45,481 nucleotides of DNA from Acidobacteriota bacterium (GCA_003222975.1 QHXN01000024.1:1-45481), one strand, 5' to 3'; shown: positions 7,974 to 18,068, counted from the stretch's first letter. The notes: a model not told the origin generated them from the sequence alone. Numbers and translations are program-made.

Positions 7974-8721
7974 AATCCTTCCTCCCTTCCCCCGGACTGG
8001 ACGGAACCCGTACTCGATCCGGGGCTACTGTGGAAAGGCGGCAAATCCCATTCCCTCCCGCTCACAATTATTGCCGTAATCTTGCGAACTCATTAGTCTT
8101 TAAAAATTTCTCTTCAACCCGCCGGCGGGAGCAATTTAAGGCGTTAGGCATGGCTGTCAGTCGAGAGCAGCACCGCAGCGCGATAGTTCCACGCGCAGCC
8201 CAATTTTTCTTGACTTTCGGCGGCGGTGATTATAGGCTGCGCCAACATCTTCTTGAGAGCAGAGCACGGCCCGATTCACTAAAGGCTCTATCTCTCACGG
8301 CTTTATTGATGTGACCCGGAAGACGGAAACTCCCTAACCGACCACCCAACGTTTAGAGACGTTCCAACACTTTTTCACCACCCTTCGCCACCCGCTAAAG
8401 CAACTTACCCGTTCGTCTTAAAACCTAGCCGCGGCATGTTCTGTCCGGGGCGTGCGAAGTCTCAAGCGTCTTACGATGCCTGAGCGTTCGGGCCGGGGCG
8501 TCTGAGACAACTCAGGTCTGAACGTCCGGCTGAAAGGGCTTCTGGCCCCGACAAGTTCCGGCTCACCTTGCCAACGTTGACGACGACGCACGCGAGCTTT
8601 TCGCCTATGGCCTTCACGCGAAGCTTCAACTCCCGTTCCCACCCGTCCACACTCCGCGCCGCGCACCGCCGCGTCCGCCCGCCGGAGAACAACCTACCCG
8701 GAACTGACGGAGATAGCCCCG
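7974..8721. other. 748-bp gap before the giant gene, no supported gene
   Basis: Several open frames cross this gap but none has a family signature or ribosome site. TTGACT at 8210-8215 with TATAGG 15 bp later is a weak promoter candidate. Around 8437-8560 the motif GTTC-(3-4 nt)-CCGGGGCGT occurs twice about 49 bp apart (8437 and 8486), with CCTGAG/CTCAGG arms at 8479 and 8511. This may be a long structured leader or regulatory region of the downstream gene. Confidence 0.4.
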
Positions 8722-11700
8722 ATGTCACCCCTCAACAAGTCGCCGCGCACGCCGCACCGCCTCCTCGCACGCTTGCACACGCCCCGCGCTAAGTGCGCGC
8801 GCCGCCTCGCGGTCTTCCTCGCCGCGCTCTGCGTCTTCGCGGCGTCGGCCTCGCTCTTCTTCTACGTCTGCGGACGCGCGGCCACGCCCTACTACTCGAA
8901 GGGGAGCTTGCCGCCTGAGTTGGTGACGAGTTGGAGCACGACCCGCGACGGCCTCGGCGCGTCGCCGCCGAACTTCACGAGTGGCGACACCTTCGTCATT
9001 CAGAACGGGCACAACATGACCACCGTCGGGGCGTGGTCAATCTCAGGAACCGGCTCGAAACTTCAGATCGAGAGCGGCGGGACGCTGACCGCGACGGGCG
9101 CGGTTACTCTGGCTACCGCCACCACATTTCAAATAGACGGCGGCGGGACTTACGCCCATAACAACAACTCGCCCTACGCGAGCACCATCTTCCGCGGTAC
9201 GGAATCCTTTGCCCCGACCAGCACGGTCATCCTCAACAACTCAAACACGACCGGCCCCTCCAACGTTGCTTTCGGAAATTTAACCATCAACTTCACGAGC
9301 GCCCCCGGCGGCCCCGTCAACTGTGCCGGCGGGCTGACTTCCCTCGCCGGAAATTTAACGCTCCTGAGCACCTCGGCCCAGGAGTTCAGGCTCACAAGCA
9401 ATAGCCCTTACACCCTGAACATCGGCGGCGACTTAGTCATTCAAGGCGGAACGCTGAATTTAACCAACGGGAGCGGCGCGGGGAACGCCTTCGCCGTCAA
9501 CCTCGGCGGCAAGTTAGACCAGTCGGGCGGGACGTTCACCTCGACCAACACCGGCTCGATCCCGACGGTCGCCTTCACCGGCGGCTCGTCCTCCGTCAAC
9601 TTCAAGCAGTCCGCGGGCACTTTCAACGACACCAACATCAACTGGCGGATCGCCCTCGGCAAGACGGTGGAATTCGACAACGCCTTCGCCGTCGCCGCCT
9701 CGCGCACCTTCAACGTCAACTCCGGCAGCACGCTCCTCGCCGCGGCCACCGTCACCAACAACGGCACGACGACCGTTGACGGCGAGTTCCGTCTGACGGA
9801 CGGCGGCTTCGCGACCGGAAACAATTTCAGCTACGGCGTAAGCGGGACTCTCAGCTTCTCCACCACCAACGGTTATATCGTCGGCCCGACCGACGCCTCT
9901 TGGCCGACGAGCAATGGCCCCGTCAACGTCAACGCCATCTTCGGCGGCATAACCCTGAACGCGACGCGCACCGTCGGCGGCCTGTTCCAGACCTCTTCGG
10001 GCGTCGCCATCGGCGGCGGCAACACGCTGGCGCTCAACGGCACATGCCAGATCAACGCGGGCGGCTTCTTCTCCAACCCGCCGACCTACGGCAGCTCTTC
10101 GCTCCTCAAGTACAACATCGGCAACCCGTCCCCCGCCTTCGGGCGCAACGGCGAGTGGCTGCCGGATGCGACGAGCGGCCCCGGCTACCCCTCCAACGTG
10201 CGGCTCGCTAACAACACGACGCTTGACCTCGCCAACAGCTTCACCGCTTCGACCTTCCAGATGTCGGGCGACCTCACAGTTGACCCCGGCTCGACGATGC
10301 TGTTGGCCGGCAACTCGCCGATGACGAAGCCGCTCGTCGTCCTCGGCAACGTCACAGACAACGGCACAATCACGCTCTCGACGGCCTCCGGCGGCGACAT
10401 CAAGGTCGGCGGCAACTGGACGCGCGGCAGCGGCGCGTCTCTCAACGCGAACGGTCGCGCCGTCTTCTTCAACGGCGCGGGCACGCAGACCGTCACCTTG
10501 ACGGGCGGTGGCACGCAGGCGTTCGACTACCTCGTCGTTGACAAGTCGGGCGGCAGCCTCTTGCTCGGCAACGCCGCGGGCAACCTGACGAGCGCGAGCG
10601 TCAACGCGAACTCCGGCAATGTCCTCCAGATCGTCAACGCGGGCGGCATAGACCTCAACGGCCAGACGCTCACGCTCAACAACGCGGGCGGCAGCATACT
10701 CGTCGGCGGCGGCGCGAGAAGCATCACGGGCACGGTCGGCAGCACCTTCGTCTTCGCGGGCGCGAAGTCCGTCGCCTCAACCTCCTCCGGCACTCTCAGC
10801 TTCGGCAGCAACGTCAACGTCAACGTCAGCGCCGGCGTTGACTTCGGCGCGGGCCTCTCGACCGTGGGCGGCAAGCTGAGCATCAAGTCGGGCGGCTTCG
10901 TCAACACCGACCCGCCGGCCTACGCCCCCGGCTCGACGCTCGAATACGACAACGGCGCGAGCTACGACGCCGCCGCCGAGTTTCCCGCCTCCGGCGTGCA
11001 GAACGTCAGCCTCGCCAGCACCACCCAGCTCAACCTCAACTCCGACAAATCAATCGCGGGCACGTTCGCCGCCGGCGCGCGCAACGTCGGCACGAACGCC
11101 GCCATGCCCAGAAGCCTCTCGGCCAACAGCATCACGGTCAGCACCGGCACGCTCAACCTCAACAACGTCACGACCGGCTCTTCCTTCAACTCGACCGGCG
11201 CGGCCCAGGTAAACGTCGCCGGCAACTGGAACGTCGCGGGCTTCGGCGCAGGCACGAGCACCGTCAACTTCGACGGCGCGGGCGCGCAAGTAGTCCAGAC
11301 CGCTAGCGTCTTCAACAACCTGACCACCTCGAACGACCTCTCGCTCGGCGCGAGTCCCGCCGTCGGCGGCACGCTCGCCCTCGGCTCGCACAAGATCACG
11401 ACCAACGCCAACACACTCGCCGTTGGCGGCGCAGGCGTCGTCACGCGCACGAGCGGCTTCATTATCGGCAACGAGCAGAAGACCTTCAACGCGAACAGCA
11501 ATTTCATCTTCGACGTGGGGACGGCCAACGGTTACGCGCCCGTCGAGGCCAACTCGACCACCCCGAACGGCACGGGCAGTCTCACGGTCAGCGGCACGGA
11601 CGGCAAACTCACCGGCGTCGCCGGCGCGAACGCGCTGCAACGCTTCTGGACGCTCGCCGGCAGCAACGTCACGACCAATCTCACGTTCCACTACAACGCG

Positions 11701-14700
11701 CCCGGCGACATCGCCGGCACGGAGAGCAATTATAAAATCATCAAGCACGACGCCTCAGGCTTCACCGTGCCCACCAACCAGTCGTCTGACGCCAACGCAC
11801 ACACCGCCACCGTTAACGGCGTCAACAGCTTCTCCGACTGGACGCTCGCCGAAGTCTCGTCCGTCTTCGGGCAGATTCAATTCGCGCAGGCGAACACGGA
11901 CACCCTCGAAGGCGATTCCGGCAGTCACAATGTTGACATCGCCGTCCGGCGCACGGGCGGCACGGGCGGCGCGGTCAGCGTTGACTACAGCGTGACGGAC
12001 GGCACGGCGACGACCGCCGACAATGACTACTCCGCCAGCCCCGCCGCCGGCACGCTCAACTGGGCCGACGGCGACAGCGCCGACAAGAACATCACCGTCA
12101 CCGTCAACGGCGACACGAAGTACGAAGCTGACGAGACCGTTAACCTCGCCGTCAGCAACGCGAGCGGCGGCGCGGCCCTCGGCAGTCCGGCGAGCGCGAC
12201 TTTGACCATCAAGAACGACGACCCCGCGCCGACGATAAACGTCACCGGCGGGCCTTTGAGCTTCGGCAACGTCCCCGTGGATGGGGCCTCCGCCGAACAG
12301 ACCTACATGGTTTCGGGCAGCAGCCTGACCGCCGACATCAACGTCAACGCCCCGGCGGATTTCCAGGTGTCGAAAACCACGGGCGCGAGCTTCGGCTCAT
12401 CCGTCACGCTCACACAATCGGGCGGGTCGGTCGCCTCTACGACTATCTTCGTGCGTTTCGCGCCCACCGGCGCGGGCGCTCAGAGCGGCAACGTCACCAA
12501 CGCCAGCGCCGGCGCGGCTACACAGAACGTCGCCGTCAACGGCACGGGCGTCAGCCCGGACTACACGGTCACGACTACGAACAACGCGATTGTGTTGACG
12601 GACGTTTCGGGCAACGGCGACACCCTCGCCATCACCGAGCCGAGCGCCGGGAACATCGAGTTCGCCGCCCCCGGTCGGGTTTTCGTAATCAACGGCAGCG
12701 CCGCCGTCACGGGCGATTCCGGCAGCCTCTCGCTGAGCGGCGTCAACAGCATCACGGTCAATCAAGGCGACGGCGACGACACGACCAACGTCGGCGCGTT
12801 CACCTCCGCCCTACCAAGCCTGACCATCAACGGCGACGCGGGCGACGACACCGTGAATCTCAACGGCGACATCACCTTCGCCGCGGACGCGAATCTGGAC
12901 GTTGATTTGCAGAACGACACCGCGACGCCCGGCACGGACGCGTTGAACGTGGCGGCGAACGCCAACCTGCTTACCTCCGGCGCGGGGACAATCACGGTGC
13001 GTTGCAGCCAGAGCGTGACACTGAACGCGGGTTCGAGCTTTGAGACGGTCAACGGCGGCATCACGGTCGAAGCCAACCAACAGGCCACTTCAACGACAGG
13101 AAATTTCGTCGGGGTTACTATCTCCGGCGGCATCGTCCAGTCGTCGGGAATCGGCAACGTCGTCGTTAACGGGCGCGGCGGGGCGGGAACCGCCCCTAAT
13201 CTCTACGGCGTCTTCGTCGCAGACGCGGGGCAAGTCAAGGCGACGGCGGGCGGCTCTGTGATGCTCAACGGAACGGGCGGCGGGACGGGGGCGAGCAATG
13301 CCGACTACGGTGTAGCGTTCCAGAGTAGTGGTGTCGTGCAGGTACAGAACGGCCCCCTGAATATCACAGGCACTTCGGGGCCGGTCGGGGGCTTCGGATA
13401 CGGGGTGCTTCTCGATTTCGGCAGTAGCGGGAGCGCGCTCTCCAACGGCAGCGGCGCGATTACCGTCAACGCGACGGGCAACGGAACCAGCGTTGACTTC
13501 TACAGCGCAGTCAACTCAGGCTCCACGCATACGATTGGCGGCGCGTCCGCGACCGGGCCGGTCACGATCATCGCGAACAACGAAAACCTCGACGGCGGCT
13601 CCGGCACCGTTAATGTTCAGACGACAGGGGCGGTCACTTTCAAACAACGCACGAGCAACGTCGCCATCAACCTGGGAGGCGGCGACGTTATCGGCGGGTC
13701 GCCGACTCTGGGACTGTCGAACGCCGAAATCAATAAGGTCAATGCACCCACCATCAACTTCGGCGACGGCAACAGCGGCGCGATCATCGTCAGCGCGGGC
13801 ATCACGCGCCCGGCCCCGACCGAACTCAACCTGACATCCGGCGGCGCGATCAACCTCAACGCCGACGCGCTCGACTCCGACGGCGGCAACGTCACGCTCA
13901 CGCCCGGCAGCGGCAGCAGCGTCACCCCGGCGTCTGCGGGGACGGACGTGAGCACGGGCACGGCGGGCACGCTCGCCTTCTCGTCCGGCGCTAACCTCGC
14001 CGTCGCCATCAACGGCACGACCGCCGACACGCAATACCAGCAACTCAACGTCGTCGGCAAAGTCAACCTCACCGGCCTCAACCTCACGCTCGGCGGCTCG
14101 TTCGTGCCCGCCGCGGGGCAGTCGTTCGTCGTCGTCAACAACGACGGCGCGGAGGCCATCAACGGCACGTTCGACGGCCTGCCGCAGGGCGCGACGATCT
14201 CGAACTTCCTCAACTCCGGCTTCGACGCGACGATCAGCTACACGGGCGGCGACGGCAACGACTCCGTCATCACGGTCAACCCGCAGCCCGCCTTCTCGAT
14301 TGACGACGTGACGCATCTGGAAGGCGACGGCGGCACGACCGACTTCACCTTTATCGTCACCAGGTCGGGCGCGACCGCGCTCGGCGCGAGCGTGGACTAT
14401 GCCACGCAGGACGGCACGGCGACCGCCGCCGACAACGACTACCAGTCCGCGGGCGGCACGCTCAACTTCGCCGCAGGCGAGACGACCAAAGAGATCACCG
14501 TCCACGTCAACGGCGACACCACGCCGGAGTTGGACGAGACCTTCAAAGTCCTGCTCGGCAACGCGTCGGGCGCGACCGTCGCCGGCGGCACGGGCACGGG
14601 CACGATCAGGAACGACGACGAGTCGGCGAGCGCCGGCCAGCTCATCATCAGCGAGTTCCGCCTGCGCGGCCCCGGCGGCACCGAAACCACCGGCGCGCCC

Positions 14701-15957
14701 GCGCAAAGCAGCGCCTATTCAAAACCGCGCACCTCCGTCTCGTTCGCCCCGCCCTCGGACGGGGCTGACACGACGCCCCAGGCCAACGACGAGTTCGTAG
14801 AGCTTTACAACAACACCGACTCGCCGCTGCTGGTGACGACGACCGACGGCTCGAAGGGCTGGGCGCTCGCGGCCTCAGACGGCGTCGTGCGCTTCGTCGT
14901 CCCCGCAGGCACGCTCATCCCCGCGCGCGGCCACTTCCTCGGCGTCAACACGCTCGGCTACTCGCTCTCCGGCTACCCCGCGGGCAACGACGGCGCGGCA
15001 GCGACGACCGCCACGGGCGACCCACTGCTCCTGGGCGACGGCACGCACGCCAACGGCTACACGCTCGACATCCCGGACAACATGGGGATAGCCGTCTTCC
15101 GCACCGCGAACCCTTCGAGCTTCGGCAAAGCGGGCGTGCGCCTCGACGCCGCCGGCTCCACGTCCGAGTCAAATCCGCTCTACAAGGAGGGTGCGGGCTA
15201 TCCGGCGCTCGCCCCTTCGGACATCGCCCAAAATCTCCAACACAGCTTCTACCGCAGCTTGTGCTCTTTCCAGGGGGCCTGCACGACGCCGGGCGTGCCG
15301 AAGGACACGAATGATAACGCGGCGGACTTCCTCTTCGTTGACACCAAAGGCACGCTCACGGCGGCGGGGCAGAGGCTCGGCGCGCCGGGGCCGGAGAACC
15401 TTTCCGGCCACGTCCAGCGCAACTCTCAGATCGCCCTCGCGCCGCTCGACCGCTCGGTGTCCGCGGCGTCGCCGCCGAACCGCTCCCGCGACCTCACGCA
15501 AGACCCCGGTCACAACTCGCCGTTCGGCACGCTCTCGATACGCCGCCGCGTCACGAACAACACCGGCGCGCCCGTGGCTCAACTGCGCTTCCGCATCGTC
15601 GAGATCACGACCTCGCCCGCGGCGTCGGGCGTGGCCGACCTGCGCGCCCTCTCCTCCGGCCAGGTCTCGGTCTCGGACGTGGGCGACTCTGACACGTGCG
15701 TCGGCCCCGTGCCGTGCACCGTCACCGTCCAGGGCACCACGCTCGAAGAGCCGCCCACGCAGTTGAGCAGCACCGGCGGCACCAACAACGGCGGTGGCTA
15801 CAACTCGTCTCTGTCCGTCGGGACGATCACGCTCTCCGCGCCGCTCGCGCCGGGCGACTCGGTCAACGTGCAGTTCCTGCTCGGCGTCAAGCAGACCGGC
15901 AGCTTCCGCATCCTGGTCAACGTCGAAGCGGCGACCGCGGCGTCGAAGAAGAAATGA
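8722..15957 (+). CDS. Giant secreted protein: beta-helix repeats, two Calx-beta domains, lamin-tail domain
   Basis: 2411 residues; ATG 8 bases after GGAGAT. A long basic N-terminus plus hydrophobic stretch (about 29-52) is an extended signal peptide. Residues 60-1040 are Gly/Asn/Thr/Ser-rich short beta repeats (GGTLTATGAVTL-type), as in filamentous adhesins and beta-helices. Next come Calx-beta 1 (about 1050-1170, with DGTATTADNDY and DDETVN-like acidic sites), an ASPM/HYDIN-like Ig segment (about 1173-1280, SFGNVPVDG), and a second beta-repeat block (1290-1850). Calx-beta 2 (about 1857-1970, DGTATAADNDY) is followed by a lamin-tail domain (from about 1973, IISEFRLRG...DEFVELYN). The end, after residue 2250, has no membrane anchor or sortase signal. 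It is predicted to be exported, Ca2+-binding and surface or matrix associated. Strongly biased Asn/Thr/Gly codons create many false frames on both strands. Confidence 0.9.
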   Translation: MSPLNKSPRTPHRLLARLHTPRAKCARRLAVFLAALCVFAASASLFFYVCGRAATPYYSKGSLPPELVTSWSTTRDGLGASPPNFTSGDTFVIQNGHNMTTVGAWSISGTGSKLQIESGGTLTATGAVTLATATTFQIDGGGTYAHNNNSPYASTIFRGTESFAPTSTVILNNSNTTGPSNVAFGNLTINFTSAPGGPVNCAGGLTSLAGNLTLLSTSAQEFRLTSNSPYTLNIGGDLVIQGGTLNLTNGSGAGNAFAVNLGGKLDQSGGTFTSTNTGSIPTVAFTGGSSSVNFKQSAGTFNDTNINWRIALGKTVEFDNAFAVAASRTFNVNSGSTLLAAATVTNNGTTTVDGEFRLTDGGFATGNNFSYGVSGTLSFSTTNGYIVGPTDASWPTSNGPVNVNAIFGGITLNATRTVGGLFQTSSGVAIGGGNTLALNGTCQINAGGFFSNPPTYGSSSLLKYNIGNPSPAFGRNGEWLPDATSGPGYPSNVRLANNTTLDLANSFTASTFQMSGDLTVDPGSTMLLAGNSPMTKPLVVLGNVTDNGTITLSTASGGDIKVGGNWTRGSGASLNANGRAVFFNGAGTQTVTLTGGGTQAFDYLVVDKSGGSLLLGNAAGNLTSASVNANSGNVLQIVNAGGIDLNGQTLTLNNAGGSILVGGGARSITGTVGSTFVFAGAKSVASTSSGTLSFGSNVNVNVSAGVDFGAGLSTVGGKLSIKSGGFVNTDPPAYAPGSTLEYDNGASYDAAAEFPASGVQNVSLASTTQLNLNSDKSIAGTFAAGARNVGTNAAMPRSLSANSITVSTGTLNLNNVTTGSSFNSTGAAQVNVAGNWNVAGFGAGTSTVNFDGAGAQVVQTASVFNNLTTSNDLSLGASPAVGGTLALGSHKITTNANTLAVGGAGVVTRTSGFIIGNEQKTFNANSNFIFDVGTANGYAPVEANSTTPNGTGSLTVSGTDGKLTGVAGANALQRFWTLAGSNVTTNLTFHYNAPGDIAGTESNYKIIKHDASGFTVPTNQSSDANAHTATVNGVNSFSDWTLAEVSSVFGQIQFAQANTDTLEGDSGSHNVDIAVRRTGGTGGAVSVDYSVTDGTATTADNDYSASPAAGTLNWADGDSADKNITVTVNGDTKYEADETVNLAVSNASGGAALGSPASATLTIKNDDPAPTINVTGGPLSFGNVPVDGASAEQTYMVSGSSLTADINVNAPADFQVSKTTGASFGSSVTLTQSGGSVASTTIFVRFAPTGAGAQSGNVTNASAGAATQNVAVNGTGVSPDYTVTTTNNAIVLTDVSGNGDTLAITEPSAGNIEFAAPGRVFVINGSAAVTGDSGSLSLSGVNSITVNQGDGDDTTNVGAFTSALPSLTINGDAGDDTVNLNGDITFAADANLDVDLQNDTATPGTDALNVAANANLLTSGAGTITVRCSQSVTLNAGSSFETVNGGITVEANQQATSTTGNFVGVTISGGIVQSSGIGNVVVNGRGGAGTAPNLYGVFVADAGQVKATAGGSVMLNGTGGGTGASNADYGVAFQSSGVVQVQNGPLNITGTSGPVGGFGYGVLLDFGSSGSALSNGSGAITVNATGNGTSVDFYSAVNSGSTHTIGGASATGPVTIIANNENLDGGSGTVNVQTTGAVTFKQRTSNVAINLGGGDVIGGSPTLGLSNAEINKVNAPTINFGDGNSGAIIVSAGITRPAPTELNLTSGGAINLNADALDSDGGNVTLTPGSGSSVTPASAGTDVSTGTAGTLAFSSGANLAVAINGTTADTQYQQLNVVGKVNLTGLNLTLGGSFVPAAGQSFVVVNNDGAEAINGTFDGLPQGATISNFLNSGFDATISYTGGDGNDSVITVNPQPAFSIDDVTHLEGDGGTTDFTFIVTRSGATALGASVDYATQDGTATAADNDYQSAGGTLNFAAGETTKEITVHVNGDTTPELDETFKVLLGNASGATVAGGTGTGTIRNDDESASAGQLIISEFRLRGPGGTETTGAPAQSSAYSKPRTSVSFAPPSDGADTTPQANDEFVELYNNTDSPLLVTTTDGSKGWALAASDGVVRFVVPAGTLIPARGHFLGVNTLGYSLSGYPAGNDGAAATTATGDPLLLGDGTHANGYTLDIPDNMGIAVFRTANPSSFGKAGVRLDAAGSTSESNPLYKEGAGYPALAPSDIAQNLQHSFYRSLCSFQGACTTPGVPKDTNDNAADFLFVDTKGTLTAAGQRLGAPGPENLSGHVQRNSQIALAPLDRSVSAASPPNRSRDLTQDPGHNSPFGTLSIRRRVTNNTGAPVAQLRFRIVEITTSPAASGVADLRALSSGQVSVSDVGDSDTCVGPVPCTVTVQGTTLEEPPTQLSSTGGTNNGGGYNSSLSVGTITLSAPLAPGDSVNVQFLLGVKQTGSFRILVNVEAATAASKKK

Positions 15958-16048
15958 CCGAACCGCCGTCGAGGCCGCCCGCCGAAGCGCGAGGAAAGGG
16001 AGTGGGCCGCCGCCCCAACTTTTCGCGCCGCCGCTCAGGCGACCCTCT

Positions 16049-16077
16049 TTGCATTTACGGCGGGCGGACGCTAGGAT
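16049..16077 (+). promoter_or_regulatory. Candidate promoter of ybaB-recR
   Basis: TTGCAT (16049-16054) and TAGGAT (16072-16077) are exactly 17 bp apart, each matching consensus at 4 of 6 positions. The ybaB start is 57 bp further on. Confidence 0.45.
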
Positions 16078-16134
16078 GTCCGCGCGGGCCGACTCTTCAG
16101 TAAATTTTCAAAGCAGCGAGCGAGGTCAAGCGAG

Positions 16135-16440
16135 ATGAAATTTCCGGGCGGCATGAATATCCAGCAGATGATGAAGCAGGCGCAGGCCATGCAGGAGAAG
16201 ATGCAGAAGGAGATGGAGGAGATGGTGGTTGACGCCACCGCCGGCGGCGGCGTCGTCACCGTCCAGATGCGCGGCACGAAGGAGGTCGAGTCAATCAGGA
16301 TAGACCCGGAGGCCGTGCGTGACGGCGACGTGGAGATGCTCCAAGACCTCATCGTCGCCGCCGTCAACGAGGCGGGCCGAAAAGTTGACGAGGCCATGAA
16401 GTCCAAGCTCGGCGGCATGCTCCCGCCCGGCTTACTCTAG
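16135..16440 (+). CDS. ybaB: YbaB/EbfC nucleoid-associated protein
   Basis: 101 residues, the normal size. The family pattern is clear: an N-terminal Met/Gln-rich helix [17 protein letters not shown], the strand segment [23 protein letters not shown], then the C-terminal helix [21 protein letters not shown] and the GGMLPPGL tail. It forms dimeric tweezers on DNA. ybaB and recR are neighbours in most bacteria, usually after dnaX; here dnaX is missing and a giant secreted-protein gene lies upstream. The TAG stop is immediately followed by heptad element A, which separates it from recR. Confidence 0.95.
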   Translation: MKFPGGMNIQQMMKQAQAMQEKMQKEMEEMVVDATAGGGVVTVQMRGTKEVESIRIDPEAVRDGDVEMLQDLIVAAVNEAGRKVDEAMKSKLGGMLPPGLL

Positions 16441-16514
16441 TTCAAAGTTCCAAGTTCCAGGTTCAAAGTTTTATGGCTTTGAACTTTGAACTTTGAACTT
16501 TGAACTTTGAACTT
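16441..16514. repeat. Heptad inverted-repeat element A (TTCAAAG unit)
   Basis: The left arm has four units from 16441 (TTCAAAG, two variants, TTCAAAG). An 8-nt loop TTTTATGG follows. The right arm has five exact CTTTGAA units from 16477 to 16511 plus CTT. The arms can pair. The left arm starts right after the ybaB stop and the right arm runs straight into the recR ATG. Confidence 0.9.
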
Positions 16515-17129
16515 ATGCTCGAATATTCCGAACCCGTAACCAAGCTCATAGACGAGTTCAAGCGCCTGCCCGGCATCGGGCAGAAGACGGCGCAGCGGCT
16601 CGCCTTCCACGTCCTGCGGATGACGCAGGAGGAGGTGGGCCGCTTCGTCGAAGCGATGGAAGACGTGAAGCGCAAGATCGTGATGTGCACGGTCTGCAAC
16701 AACCTCACCGACGTTGAGCCGTGCCGCTTCTGCTCTTCCACCTCGCGCGACCGCTCGATCATCTGCGTCGTCGAGGAGCCGTACAACCTCGTCGCCGTCG
16801 AGAAGACGCGCAGCTACAACGGCCTCTACCACGTGCTGCACGGCGCGCTCTCGCCCATCCGCGGCCTCGGCCCCGAAGACCTCCGGCTCGCCAACCTCCT
16901 GCCGCGCCTGCGCCCCGAAAACAACGACGGCGTCGAGGTGCGCGAAGTCATCCTCGCCACCAACCCGAACACCGAGGGCGAGGCCACGGCGAGCTACGTC
17001 AGCCGTCTGCTGAAGCCCCTCGGCGTCCGCGTCACGCGCATCGCCATGGGCATGCCCGTCGGCTCAGACCTCGAATACGTTGACGAGGTCACGATGGACA
17101 AGGCGCTCGCCAACCGGCACGAGATTTAA
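16515..17129 (+). CDS. recR: Recombination mediator RecR
   Basis: 204 residues, standard length. An N-terminal helix-hairpin-helix ([17 protein letters not shown], about 18-34) precedes a four-cysteine zinc site (C58, C61, C70, C73). A Toprim domain follows ([15 protein letters not shown] through [13 protein letters not shown]), and the C-terminal Walker-like segment ends [11 protein letters not shown]. It loads RecA at gaps with RecF/RecO. I chose ATG 16515, which gives the family's usual start MLEYSEPV. The in-frame TTG at 16500 would only translate repeat sequence (NFEL). No Shine-Dalgarno is present because the heptad arm abuts the ATG. Confidence 0.97.
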   Translation: MLEYSEPVTKLIDEFKRLPGIGQKTAQRLAFHVLRMTQEEVGRFVEAMEDVKRKIVMCTVCNNLTDVEPCRFCSSTSRDRSIICVVEEPYNLVAVEKTRSYNGLYHVLHGALSPIRGLGPEDLRLANLLPRLRPENNDGVEVREVILATNPNTEGEATASYVSRLLKPLGVRVTRIAMGMPVGSDLEYVDEVTMDKALANRHEI

Positions 17130-17285
17130 GGAGGCAGACGGCAGAGGCAGGAGGCAGGGCAGGAAGCAGGAGCAGACGGCAGGAGGCAGTAGAAGAACAT
17201 TCTCCGGCGGGCGGTTAAGGAGAAAGCGCCACCGCCCTCTAAACTCAACTCCCTGCCTCCTGCCCCTGCCGTCTGCCTCCTGTCC
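17130..17285. repeat. Heptad inverted-repeat element B (GGCAGGA-type unit)
   Basis: Left arm 17130-17188 is made of GGAGGCA/GACGGCA-type units with some 6-bp steps. Core 17189-17249 starts GTAGAAGAAC and ends TAAACTCAAC. Right arm 17250-17285 is the complementary CCTGCCT/CTGCCGT series. The core is homologous, inverted, to that of element E. It fills the space between convergent recR and pyrE and could terminate both. Confidence 0.88.
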
Positions 17286-17286
17286 T

Positions 17287-17913
17287 TTAGAAGCGGACGT
17301 GCTCGACCGGCGCGTCCCTTTTGCACTCGGCGCAGGTGTCGCCGCTGTCGTACCACTTGGCGTCGAAGTCGGCGAGCGAGAGGACGGGAATGGGGTCGCC
17401 GCCGGGGATTTCGAGTTGGTCGGGCGCGCTGCGGAAGCGGACGATGACGCCGCAGCCGATGATCCGTGCGCCGAGCTGTCCGACCAGCTCGACCGCCTCC
17501 TGGAGCGCGCGGCCCGTGCGCGAGATGTCGTCAACGATGACGCAGGGGTTGACCTCGCCGGCGTTGACATACTGCCGGAACATGCGCTTGCCTTCCTCGC
17601 GCTCGGCCCAGTAAATCTGCTCGGCGTTGAGGGCCTCGCGCACGGCGAAGGCGACGGGGATGCCGCCGGGGCTGGGCGAGATGATCGAGATTTTGGGGAG
17701 CGCGCTCGAAACGTCCTTCTCCAATCGGAGCTTGCGCGAGAGCGCGACGGCGAGCACGCGCGCCGTGTCGTAGTAGCGGAAGGCGAGCGGCATCTGGAAG
17801 TAGTGCGGCGTGTGCTGCCCCGAAGGGTAAACGAAGTGGCCCTCGCGGAACGCGCCAGTCCTCTTCAGAATAGCCATCACCTCGTCCTGCTCTGGTATCA
17901 GTCGCGGCATCAT
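17287..17913 (-). CDS. pyrE: Orotate phosphoribosyltransferase (PyrE-like)
   Basis: 208 residues, normal for PyrE. The family start FREGHFVYPSGQHTPHYFQ (about 22-40) is the orotate/PRPP-binding lead; SPSPGGIPVAFAVRE follows; the PRPP loop is CVIVDDISRTGRAL (about 124-137). The enzyme makes orotidine 5'-phosphate from orotate and PRPP in pyrimidine synthesis. The loop has SRTGRA where TTGGS is more usual, and the C-terminus carries an extra CAECK motif. A related phosphoribosyltransferase of different specificity cannot be excluded. ATG at 17913 (MM start) is preceded by AGGAG. It is codirectional with the Nudix gene but separated from it by element C. Confidence 0.8.
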   Translation of the reverse strand: MMPRLIPEQDEVMAILKRTGAFREGHFVYPSGQHTPHYFQMPLAFRYYDTARVLAVALSRKLRLEKDVSSALPKISIISPSPGGIPVAFAVREALNAEQIYWAEREEGKRMFRQYVNAGEVNPCVIVDDISRTGRALQEAVELVGQLGARIIGCGVIVRFRSAPDQLEIPGGDPIPVLSLADFDAKWYDSGDTCAECKRDAPVEHVRF

Positions 17914-17948
17914 GTCGGTCGTTTCTCTCCTGTGGATTTTAAGTCGCA

Positions 17949-18049
17949 GGTTAGAGGTCAGAGGTTAGTAAAAGCTGACGCGGCAACGTCCTTGATGGAA
18001 GCGGGCGGCGCGGTAAGCGCAACTACTAACCTCTGACCTCTGACCTCTG
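17949..18049. repeat. Heptad inverted-repeat element C (GGTCAGA unit)
   Basis: Left arm: GGTTAGA, GGTCAGA, GGTTAGT at 17949-17969. Right arm: ACTAACC, TCTGACC, TCTGACC, TCTG at 18025-18049. Spacer about 55 bp. The complementary pairing of arms includes the variant positions. Only copy of this unit in the window; it lies upstream of pyrE on the minus strand. Confidence 0.85.
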
Positions 18050-18068
18050 TTTTCCGCACAGCATACCA

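Noticed and set aside
8030..8314. 94-residue rightward frame in the gap before the giant gene
   Set aside because: No family, no ribosome site and no coding-like codon bias.
8437..8560. Imperfect repeat of a CCGGGGCGT motif about 49 bp apart
   Set aside because: Only two or three weak copies in GC-rich DNA; kept as a note in the gap feature.
13516..14706. 396-residue leftward frame inside the giant gene, and others there
   Set aside because: Arg/Asp/Ala/Val-rich shadow of a GC-rich gene with biased codons; no family.
16500..16514. TTG start for recR and similar upstream starts for pcrA, permease 4 and the FHA-GAF-PP2C gene
   Set aside because: They translate only heptad repeats; the ATGs after them give the family N-termini.
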